From contig JADCRB010000036.1 of NCBI GenBank assembly GCA_021464245.1, positions 3,769,939 to 3,833,938 of the forward strand: DNA of 64,000 nucleotides, read 5' to 3'. Position 1 is the stretch's first letter, and each line of letters opens with the position of its first letter. The position numbers and the translations under genes are program-made. Shown here in pieces: positions 46,714 through 57,700 of this stretch. The notes under the pieces were generated by a model, which saw only the letters and a program-made list of their open reading frames with translations, was not told the origin of the DNA and did not search any database. Origin of the DNA: Carallia brachiata. Lineage: Eukaryota > Streptophyta > Magnoliopsida > Malpighiales > Rhizophoraceae.

Positions 46714-49010
46714 TCAAAACTTCATCACTGTTGATGTGAGATTAAGTAAGGGCTCCAATGCACTTGGAGCAAACTTCCGAGCGAAAGGTAACATAAAGAT
46801 CTTAGCTCTGAGTTATACATACACTGTGTACCGTTATTCCGAATTGACTGTATAAAACTTTCAGTAATATTAACTCCTTGATAAGTTGCCGGATGTGGAC
46901 CGCCCATAGACCAATCCACCCAAGTCACAGTTCTATTTGCATTGAGTGACCCATGTAAAATTTGCAGGAAAGTAGGAATGTAATGCTCATCAGGATAGCA
47001 CGCAGGTCTACAATATTTCTTGAAGATGTTGTAGTACTTGGTGTCTGAAACAACATAAACAGCCAAGGTACGTTGGATCTCAAACCATTGAGAACCTTTT
47101 CTCCATTGATAGAGGTGAATATCAGGAAGCATTTTGCGGTTGTAGCGGCCCCGACCATAACGAGAAGGATCGTCATAAGACTCAATAAAGCTATGTTGTG
47201 AATTAATAAGGTACTTGTAAACAGTTGGGAAATTGTACACTGGGATGCAGCTCTCAGAAAGAAGGACAAACCGCTCATTTGAGAAGTCTAGCAGGGCATT
47301 GGATAGAAGACGTCTCTCAGCATCAAACAATGACATTTTTCCCCATTCAACATCCTGAAAGGGATGAAAATATTTATGAGGAAACACAATAAGCAAACAG
47401 AAAAGACGGTTATTGTGGCAATTATAATTGATGTGAGAGTTCAGGGAGAAAAAGCAAGGTTTTTCTCCAAACCAAAGAAAATGATGAACTTTTTGCATGC
47501 AAAACAAAGCTAAAAATGTGATGAAATGCCCATTGACCATTTCTTCTATCTATTTTTATCTTGCGAAGTTGATTTTCTGGTTTCATGTTATCCCCAAGCA
47601 TCAAATTTGGAGGTTGATCATAATATGTGTCAATATTTAATTGTAAAATTTCAAGAAGAAACATGATTTGTTCATACAGCTACAACAAATGCATTATTTA
47701 AACGATATACAACTACAATAAATGCATTATTTAAACGATAAACAGCGTGGATCTAATGGATAACCATGGTTTTAAGTTGGAATTAACAGAGAAGTCATTA
47801 TGCGAATCAATCTGCTCCTAGTGTACAAAGGTAATGCGCACATGAAAGGAAAAGAGGAAAGCATATCTCTCCATTTAGCAGTGCATAAGTGTCTTCAGGT
47901 GCATAAAATTAGTGTTACTTGTCTACACTAAAGCAAGCACAATAAAACATAATGAGAAAATAAAAGAAAAAAACAACCGTGAAAACATGTGTAAAGAAGA
48001 AATTCAAAAGAAAAAAAAAGTACTAGAGACAACAATGGTAATGCTGACTATTCAAAGAAAGTCAAAAGGAAGAATGCGATGCAAGTAGAAACATGAAAGC
48101 ATGCTCCAATGAGACTAAGTTCACACAATAGCCAAAAATATCTAAATACAACACAGTTTCATGCTTTCCCTAGCCTGTATTGATTGTTAAATCATCCTCC
48201 CCAGCTATTCCATCCACTCCAATAACTTAAAATATCTCCACAATCTTAAGCAAAAGCAAGGTGAATTCACATAATAAATTGTGTCCATAGCTATATTCTT
48301 TCCTTTTCATTAGCAAAAAGATAAACCAACTCAATTTGGAATATAAATAAATCTTCTGTAAGTATTATGTGATGCAGCCAAAATGTATATTGCTCATTAC
48401 TTGCAAGCATCATCATCACCAATGAAAATAGTCATCAACAGAAGCCATACCTGACTTGGAATCTCCCTTCTGTAAAATGGAGAGTCGCTGGAAACATTGA
48501 GCAGAAAACCTCGTGGTGCATGAACATAAATATTGAAATACTTATCATGACCCTTAAAGAACCTCTCCCACAATGGCAACATAGGCAAAGGCCCTCTAGT
48601 CAAAAATAAGAAGGCCACTTTAGGCACCCTACGAAAGGGATACTCTTCCTTCTGCGGCATCAAAGAAGCCCTCCAGAAAACCTCATCGTCTGTCATTTGA
48701 TGAGTCAAATTCTTGGGATAAAGAAAGGTCTCCATACTCAAACAATCAACCTTCTTGCAGGACTTGATGATCGTGCAATTCAAACCACTAGAATTTTGTG
48801 ACAATATGTTGTTAGTGAAAAAGACCTCATTTGCGACGTGAAGAAATTAATGTGAGAACTTGTGGACAAGCCTATGATTATGCCAGCAATGAAAACAACC
48901 AAGAATGACAATATTTGCACCAGTTTAAGCAAACCCGTGTGCTTATCTGGCAACTCTTCTTTGTCTCCTCTATTCCTTGCCATCTCCTTGACCCTTCTAT
49001 CTCCTTTCAT
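46714..49010 (-). CDS. GT14 Core-2/I-branching beta-1,6-N-acetylglucosaminyltransferase-like protein; two one-base lesions
   Basis: Two exons: 48451-49010 and 46714-47354, about 400 residues. Likely a type II Golgi membrane protein: a short basic cytosolic start (MKGDRRVKEMARNRGDK), one anchor (VQILSFLVVFIAGIIIGL, about 31-48), then a lumenal catalytic region with PKVAFLFLTRGPLPMLPLWE, YFNIYVHAPRGF, VEWGKMSLFDAERRLLSNAL, RFVLLSESCIPVYNFPTVY, YNRKMLPDIHLYQWRKGSQW and VTWVDWSMGGPHPATY. This is the plant branch of CAZy GT14 (At1g10280-like; rice BC10 is a relative). Acceptor sugars are unknown. One base seems lost at 48830-48832 (between HINFFTSQ and EVFFTNNILSQNSSG) and one at 46784-46786, after which the true C-terminus ARKFAPSALEPLLNLTSTVM ends at the stop 46714-46716. 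Without correction the frame closes early at the C-terminus. Confidence 0.88.
47680..47740. repeat. Tandem duplication, period about 32 bp
   Basis: Two near-identical copies with core AAATGCATTATTTAAACGAT, in the intron of the GT14 gene. Confidence 0.75.
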
Positions 49011-50173
49011 TCAACAACCAAAAACAAAACTCTCTAAAAGAAAAGGGACCTCCCATGTACCAGATTTTTCACAGAAGCTTAGCCATATTTTTACAGAAGC
49101 TGTTTCAGAGACTCAAAGTAGCTCAAAATGCAATAAGCTTACCGCTACACGAATAGCCCTTCAACTCCGAGTCCAATAATTCAATTTAGCGAAGCTAAAA
49201 CAAGCTTATTAAAACCAAAACTGAATTCAGATTTAGAAAAAAAAAAAAAAAAAAACCGTAAACAAAGATTCCACCTTTTTGAGAGAAACTCACAGAGGCC
49301 AAAAAACCAACCCACTAGGACTGAACGTGGAATCCAACAGCACCAACCAATCATCAACCAAACTTATCTGAATCCCACGCAATCCCAAATCTCCAAACTA
49401 TGAATATTGCCAAAAATCAAATGCAAACTTTATGAGAAAGAAATTTGCAATCAAATCCTTGGAAGAAATAGATAAGTCAGGGATCATAAAAAAACATTAT
49501 ATGCGAAACCCATGTACGAGGATTAAACAAAAAAAAGAAAACGTTTGAACTGATCAAAACTACCAAAAAGATCACAACTTGAAACACCAGATATAGAAAT
49601 TTGATGTTGGATTGAAAGTGGGGAGAGGGGGGGTGGCTGGCTGCTGACTGATTTCGATTGAAAACGACTGTGTCGTTTTGGAAAAAAAAGAGTTGGAAGG
49701 AGACAATGGAAGTGAGATTGTGGACGCGGAGAAACCGAATCACTGTGATGACCCGCCCATGGGGTTAGTTATTAACTCACAATTATTGCTGTGAATAAAT
49801 AACTTAATAAATATATTAATTATTCAATAATTTATTTATAATTATATATTTTATTTATTATAAAGTCTCTGAACTATAAAATGTGTTAGTTTCCTTTATT
49901 CTCATAAAAAATGGAGAACAAAATTTGAAAGACTAAAACAAGATATTAAAATTAATTAGAATTTCATTAAATGGGCACTAAAGTTTATACGTTTGCATAC
50001 AGTTATACGAATGACTTAATATTTTTTTGTCAGATTTTGAAAATAACAATTTTTATGCACTTTACGTGGTGAAATGGTACAATTATTTTTAAAGAGTATG
50101 TAGAATGTCATTTATAATTGTTATTTTTTATAAAAAATAAAATTTTTTCGAACAAAGTATTGCTTGCATTTAA
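49011..50173. other. Leader and promoter side of the GT14 gene, then AT-rich spacer
   Basis: From 49011 to about 49750 the sequence probably contains the GT14 5' leader and promoter, with an A17 run near 49238. From 49750 to 50160 it is A/T-rich spacer. Confidence 0.45.
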
Positions 50174-50338
50174 TTTTTTTTTTTGGTTTAATTTAAATGT
50201 GGGAGACATTACTCTCGCATTTCGATTCGGGTGTGCTGAAAGCCAAAGCTCTCCCTAAGAGTGCGACTCCAAGAATCGAACTTTCGATTTTAGAGTTTAA
50301 ACAACCACTTTTAACCACTGCGACCGACACCCACTGAG
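50174..50338 (-). mobile_element. tRNA-derived SINE
   Basis: On the reverse strand there is an A-box-like GTCGCAGTGGTTAA near the 5' end (about 50311-50326) and a B-box AGTTCGATTCT about 35 bases later (50273-50283), the spacing of a pol III promoter. The 3' end is an A-rich tail (T run at about 50175-50184 on the plus strand). Flanking TTGCATTTAA (50164-50173) and TTGTATTTAA (50339-50348) look like a target-site duplication with one mismatch. Confidence 0.7.
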
Positions 50339-50348
50339 TTGTATTTAA

Positions 50349-53150
50349 ATTTTTAATGTTGCCTCTTATCGAGAAAAGGGGAAAAAGTGGGCCTGTATTT
50401 GATTTGGTTCTGACACACTTGTGTTGTTGTTCCGTTGTCTTTCGTTGAGTTCTCAGGGCACGTGCGATGCAGTTGAAGGCAGCGCTGAAACGGTCGAAAG
50501 TCTATGTCAAAGGAGCCCGGCAGCCACCAGTCAGCATCCACGTTCCACCGACGTGAGAAAAAGCTAAGCCAGTGACGCCTCTTGGCTGACAATTTTTTCT
50601 TTTTCTTTTTTTTTTAACGTATACTTAAAATTTTATTTTTTTATTTATTTTGATGAAATAGATATGATTATTATTACTTAATAGCACATTTTAAGTTCAA
50701 ATCAAATGTTAAATCAAATTTGTGGATGGACCTACCAACTAATTTTTATTTTTTCCCTCTTTTGTATACTCTTCTAGATCAATCTTTGATTCGATTATTT
50801 AAGTTTTCACAACGATTCAATTTTGTTCAAGCTTATTCTTTGTTTGGTTTTTTTTTTGTTTTTTGGTAACAGGTGCTGACGAACAAGAAAAACACAACAA
50901 ATTTAATGACTAATTAAGTAGCCACCTCTTAGGATAGCAACTTCAACAAAGTCAGCAAGAAACCAATACGCAATCTACGGTGAAGGATTCTCATACTTTA
51001 TGTAGATCTTTAACCTTCATTCTGAGATCTACTAAAAAATCTGCACAAAAATTCTGTTTCATATGCGACTCAAATGACACATTTTTTATAGCTCTAAACA
51101 ACCAACAATAATTAAACATTCAACATCTTGCTCCCACCTTAATTTGTAATTTTCTGTAAAACTAGTTGGAATTTGTTTCTACGATGGTTTTCCTGAATTC
51201 CCTTTGCCAAGCGAGTTTGAGTGCAGTGTCATTAGCCGGAAGCTTAACGTTGATGGTCATAGCTGCGACACCATGTCCTGAAAAACCAAATATCCAGCTC
51301 AACGTTGGGTTCAGGGTGAATTGTGTTCTTGGATGGTGTGGTTGGAATTGAACGTAGTACGTCTCTACATCAAAATCGTATGTATTTGGCTTTTATAGTA
51401 TGTTTGGATTGTGAGATTTTGGTAAGAAAAAAAATTGTGAGAAAGAAAATTGTTAGAAAAAAAAAGTTATGAAAACGAAAAGTATAAGAATCTGTTATTT
51501 GGATAGATTAAAAAATATGAAAAAGAAAATAATTAGAAAGTAAATTTATATATTTAGATTGTATGAAAAGTAGTGAAAAGATAATTACATAATTAAAATT
51601 ACAAAATTACTCCTATTTATTTGATACTTTTGAATACATGCAAAAAGAATAAAAAAAAAGTGAAAAAAATTGGTCCAGATTGCATGAGCAAGTGGGTCAT
51701 TTTTGTAATTCTACTTTTATTATTATTTTTTTTTATTATTTCTTTTTGTCTTCCAAAATGGCAGTTAGCAAAGACAACACATTGTATACAGCCTGCCTTT
51801 TTGTACTGCACCCATTTTCTCACGTCGGGAATATGATTTTGCCAAACAACAGAAAGTTTCCTTATATGTGCAATTTTCTTTCCAACAGGTTTCCAACGCA
51901 AAAACAAACAGAGGGTTAGAGTGAATTATTCCTATGAGATCACAAAATTCATATGCTAATATACCTAATTTTCAGTTTTAGGAAAATATAAAGACTGAGG
52001 GATATTTTTTAATAAAAAAATTAACATTGTTTGGAAAATTAAAGGACGGGAAACTCCAGAGGTTGAAATCAAATTTTTGGAAATTGAGAATGTTAATTGA
52101 TTAATACTCAATTTTCCTATGTCCTATTAGACCTTTTGGGGCATTTTTTGTTTACTTTGGATGCCAATATATAAAACTACTGTATTTTTTCAAAAAGAAA
52201 ATCTCTGTATATTTATATTGTTTCAGGTTAAAAAAATATTGCAATTATGTTAGGAGCCTACTAGTTCTAAATTCAAATAAGTCATTATTGAAGGTATGTA
52301 TATTCTGACATACTTGAAGTAGCATTTTCTTTATATGTTTTTCTTATTAATAAACATTATGATTTGATTTCTTTTATTTTTGAATTTATATTCTTATTTT
52401 TGTTTGTGCATTTGTTGAAAAGTTTTATCTATAATATTAACCTCATCAGCATTGATCAATATATGATGTTCAATATTCATAGTGTATGTGGGTATGCATT
52501 TCTTTATTCATGTTATAGCTCTTGAATGTTAAGGTTATAAAATTTATGTTAAGAATTCTGCAATAATACGTTTAGTTCTTAAATTATTTTTTATATTTTA
52601 TAAATTTAAAAATAATTTAAATGTCTTAAATAATTTTGTGCCCAGCGTAAGATGTAAACTAGTTAAATATATTGAACAAATCACAAAATATATATATAGC
52701 CACGTTGCTCCCACTTAAGCACTTTAGGCTCATTTGACTCAAGAATACTATTTGCAAGGCATCCATTGCACGTTCGTAGGAAATTTTTGGAAAAAATATC
52801 CGTAATATAACAAATTTAGAATTTTCTATAATTAAGTTTATAAAATATGCAATAAAAAAAATCATTATTTATTTTCGTTTCGTATTTTATCATTATATTA
52901 TAAAAAATTTTAAATTTATCGTATTACTCTGACTTGTTCCTTGCATGCCACAAGTACCCCAAGGCTGTTACGAAAGCTAGCTGAATGGGACAACCCCATG
53001 CACTTTCTTCCTTCGACAAACTGTAGGACTCGATCAATTAAGAACATATGGAGCTCTTTCCTTGTCACCTAGTTAGTTTGATTCGGAGCAAGTCGGTTGA
53101 GGTTCATGACCTCATGTGCACAGCCGGAAGTGTCACGACGCAGGTTAATG
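50349..53150. other. Intergenic region, no gene recognised
   Basis: Mostly A/T-rich. The stretch 51400-51640 starts with GTATGTTTGGATTGTGAG and is A/G-rich on one strand, similar in texture to the MITE-like piece at 33.25 kb. Open frames such as 51166-51351 show no known family. Confidence 0.45.
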
Positions 53151-53154
53151 CTAC

Positions 53155-53530
53155 TGGTGACGCACTCATTTGTTGGACCTCTCCGCCTGAGCATGTTGTT
53201 CAAGCTTAATGTTGATGCAGCAGCGAAGGGTGCCCTAGGTTCTGCGGGTTATGGAGGTGTGGCTAGAGGTAGTCTTGGCAAATGATTATTTGGGTTATCG
53301 GGGTCTTGTGGACGTGCCATGGCCATGAGGGCAGAACTGCAGGCTATCTATGAAACTTACTAGACATGACTGGGGCATAGATTATTACCCGACTATTGTT
53401 GGTGATTGCAGGAGGCTGCTAAATTATCTCTAACAATATGAACTCAGACATACTCATTGCGAAAGTAATTCTTCCGTAAACTTTATGGCTAATCAAAGGT
53501 GCATTGAAAATACAACTCTTAAATTTTGAG
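53155..53530 (+). pseudogene. Non-LTR retroelement RNase H-like (RVT_3) fragment, decayed
   Basis: Translation gives FKLNVDAAAKGALGSAGYGG, VARGSLGK, a TGA where the family usually has Trp, then LFGLSGSCGRAMAMRAELQA and IYET. After a frame change come TIVVGDCRRLLNYL and ELRHTHCESNSSVNFMANQ. These match in order the first-strand Asp region, the AE-L helix, the second Asp and the HxxxxN-A-D-LA end of plant RNase H-like domains found in LINEs and in copies derived from them. WTSPPE upstream fits the usual W-x-P-P leader. It has stops and shifts, so it is dead. Confidence 0.7.
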
Positions 53531-54792
53531 AGGATCCACTTCACGGAATTCTTCCTCTATTGCGTGCTGACATAGTTAGTATGAATTGTCCATATGGTGG
53601 CTAATTTTTATTTTTTGTACTACTTTTCTATTTGTTTAATCGTTAGTATCAGAAAAAAAAAAAAAAAACTCTATCAACTTTTCTTTTCTGACATATACTT
53701 TATTCTTATTTGTAAACTCTATCTAACGGATTGACTCTATTTAGGAAAAGAAAATTAGTTAGCAATTCATTTGTTTTAAATCTCAACGAACTTATCTAAT
53801 GAGGGTGCCATCGCCGGGCCCCTATGATCATTTGACTTGCATATGATAAAACAATTTGATTCTTAAAACAGTCCGACGAAGAGGGCGGTGGGTGGGCCAA
53901 TGGCATTTGTCGTTTGTGGCTGTCCCAATTTCAAATAGAACTTCGCAACGTGTAATGAAACTCGTCGTTTCATCCACATATGCGAAATTAGAAAGCACAC
54001 GTGGTGCATGACGTGGAGACCGGGGGGCAGCCGTTAGCATGGAAACAAGATTCGTTTAGTTAGTCCTTACCCAATATAATATTAGTGCGTGTTGGATTTT
54101 TGTGTTTTTTTTTAGGTGAGTCTTATCTTCTCTTTTTTTTTTTATATATATTTTATTTTTTAAAAAACAACTAAACTTCAAAAAAAAAAAAAAAAAAAAG
54201 ATAAGGAGGTCTTATTATATTGTCTTCTTCTTCTTTAAACATTAAAACCCAATCAAAAATCAAAATTAATTAATTAATTAAATAAAACTACTCGATCAAA
54301 TAACAAACAAAGATGAGATGAAATTATATTTTGATTTAGTAATATTAATTAAGATAATATAAGATATATACATATACATATATATATTCAATGATTTTAT
54401 TTTAGTTTTTAATGTGCATTTTAACTTTGAATTTTTATCTACATTAACATTTTTATTTTATACCTCAAAACACTAAAAAATCAACTAAAAATGTTATTCA
54501 CAAAAAAAAAAAAGTAATTAGTTGAAAATTGAAAACCAAAAAGAAAAAAAAAAATCCTAATTTGGTCCAAACCAAACAAAACGAGGTAGACAACTGAAAC
54601 GCTCCGAAACTAGCGGGTTAATAATTATAATAACAAAAGCTTTTCTTTGCAAGAAATAAACAAGCTTTGATTAAATCGCAACTTGCAAGTCAAGGAAATT
54701 TTTATTATGAGTGAGCCATTCAATTGTTCAATGATCTTTGGATCTCTGATAGATTTCCATTAGAGAGAGAAAGAGAGATTGGATCATTGGAG
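53531..54792. other. Promoter side of the CLC-C gene
   Basis: Contains A runs (53655-53668, 54180-54199), a more G+C-rich island at 53800-54060 with ACGTG cores (CACGTGGTGCATGACGTGG at about 53999), and the probable 5' leader from about 54660. No gene seen. Confidence 0.45.
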
Positions 54793-57700
54793 ATGGGAAA
54801 TATGAGCGAAGAAAATGATATAGAGATAGAGGGAGGAGGAGGAGGAGGAGAGATGGGAGATGACAAAGAATTCTTGAGAGAGCCTCTCCTGGTCAAGAAC
54901 AGGAAGAACACTACTTCCCAGATTGCCATTGTTGGTGCCAATACCTGTCCCATTGAGAGTCTTGATTATGAGTAACTTCTCTTTTTTCCCTTCCATCATT
55001 TTCTTCCTCATCTCTTTCTTTCTCTCTCTTTTGCTTAGATTGTTCTGGTTATCATTTTTCAATCTTCTGTTTGATTTTGGTATCTGAAATCTTTAGCCTA
55101 AAAGCTTAATTGGCTTGTAAACGAATGTCCTTTTCTTAATTTGTTTTTATTTTTTTTATTTTTTATCATTTTTCCCTTTTGTTCTTTGTTGCAAATGCGT
55201 TCTGCTTGTTTGATATTAACATATGTATGTATGTATGTATGTATGTATTTTTATGTACATACATACATATATATACACGCTATATATGAATAAGAACCGA
55301 GTTGGCTGGGGGGAGTAAAAAGTTTGGTTCTTTAGTTTCGTATTTTTGTTTTCTAAATGTCTGGAAGAATAACTCAATGAAATGAAAACGCCTAGTTCCC
55401 ACTGTGGAATGCTTTTGGCTTATACAGAGAGCATGCAGGGTATAAAATAGACAAATGAGTCGAATTTAGTCCAATTTAAGGACTTTTTCAAGCATGCCAT
55501 TTTTTTTTTTTTTTTTGAGGAGAAACATGCCAGATTATTGAAATTGTGGGAGTTTAGTTGAAATTTTTTCCAAGATTAAAAATTGATGCTTTATTGCATA
55601 CCCAAATGTGGTGAGAGTTAATAATTCAAATGCCAAATTGAAAGAAGGGAATGCAAAAGGGCAGTGAGATAAGATTGGAATTTATATTTGTATTCTGACT
55701 GCAAACCTCAGGAGGGCCAACCGACCAACACATGATCTAATTTTCATATTAAAAAGAGTAACCATCTTGTAAACTACTCTGCATGCTCAATATCTTGAGA
55801 ATAAACATTTAGACATGTCTAAATGCCTGTTAATGTTCCATACAATTATTATTACTTTCCTTGTTGCACATCCAAGTTGTAAAACCTACATGCATTAACA
55901 TACACAGACACAAACACAAAATTCCACCGCTATTCTATTCTTAACATGTTACCGTGAATGCATTGGCATTGCATGAAGTTGCTGCTTTAGTGTTTAAAGG
56001 GCTGAAACATAAATGCAGTGATGTAATACTTCATTGTTCCAGTTTCGACTAAGCAAATACAAAATTTTGTTATCCAACGAGGCTGCCATGGTTACAAGTG
56101 ATTGGACTTCACTATAACAAACCAGTTGTTAGAATTTTAATCAAATAAAAATTTAATCTTTCTCCTCAAATCAGTTGGCTTTAAGGGTACATTGATTATT
56201 ACATGGGTGTTTAGTAAGTCATTTTTTCCATTTACACCCACTAGTGTTAAGCTGGGCAAGTACTGCATCCATTCTTCCTAACTTGTTTCTCTTTGTTTTG
56301 CAGAATTCTTGAGAATGAACTTTTTAAACAAGACTGGAGGTCTAGAACGAAGGTTGAGATATGCCAGTATGTTGTCCTCAAATGGACACTTGCTCTTCTT
56401 ATTGGGCTGAGTACAGGGCTTGTTGGGTTTTTCAATAACCTAGGTGTTGAGAATATAGCTGGATTCAAACTTCTCTGGACCAATAGTCTCATGCTCAAGG
56501 ATAAGTAAGCTAACTTCCACCTATTTCTTGTTATGTAAGTTTAGTAGTGAATCATACTTCAACACATTCTATTTATGTCGTTGAAGTTAAATCTCTTTTT
56601 GTTTTACTATTTGCTTGTGGTGTTGTAGTATGTTCACAATTTGTGACTTTGCAATGACACATGTTGTGTTGACCAACCACATATGTGTTTTCAGTTATCA
56701 TTTATTTAATTTCCTGGTAGCTATGGGTTGTCTTATAACTCTGACTATGTTCTTTTTATATTTTTCTCTGGAGAAGAGAGGATTTTGGGGGAGGGGGGGA
56801 TCCCTTACAGACATGTTTCTTCAATGTATCTATTTGGATCTGGCATGCAAATTGAAGCCATGTTGCTAAGGCTGAATTGACTTCGTTCTTATACTTTGCA
56901 GACTTCAATTGATTTAGTATTCAAATTTTAACTGCATGTAAAAATTATCGTTACTTGGAACAATGTATCTCAAAGAAGATAAATGATAACTGATGTTACA
57001 GTTTTTTTAGCTCGTAATACTCCAGACAATTTAAATAGCCTTATTAAGTACGTAAATTTCTTGTTTGAAGTTGTTATGGGGTGAATTACTGAGCGTGTGT
57101 CAAAGATACATGATAGCAGCATGGTTTTATCTTTGCAAACATGTGCATTTGGGCTATTCAGGACTAGTTACCCCCCCCCCCACCTTGTTGTTTCTGAGGA
57201 TAGTTTCTCTGCGTCTGATCCTTTGCAATTGAAAATTGATTTCATGGTGTTGAAAGTTTAATTACTCTGGCCATCTTGTACCATTTTATTGTGAATTCAT
57301 TTTTGATGATTCAAACAGGTTTGCACTTGAATTGTTGTTTTCTATACTTATTATTAGCCCTTGTGGCGCTCTTTTCATAATACATGTTTCATGCTTCAAT
57401 AATGTCCTTTGCAATGGGAGCTGAGACCTGGGAGTAATCAAGAAATGATTGCTATTCCAGTGCAGGTACTATCAAGCATTTGCGGTGTATGCTGGTTGCA
57501 ACATGGTTTTGGCCATTATTGCTGGTGCCCTTTGTGCTTATATTGCTCCCGCGGCTGCAGGCTCTGGCATTCCAGAGGTTAAAGCATATCTTAATGGCGT
57601 AGATGCACCTTCTATTTTGGCTCCTAGTACCCTATTTGTAAAGGTGAATAAAAAAGCCTCTAATTTTCTCTCTCAACATATGTTTACATGCATTGCTGCC

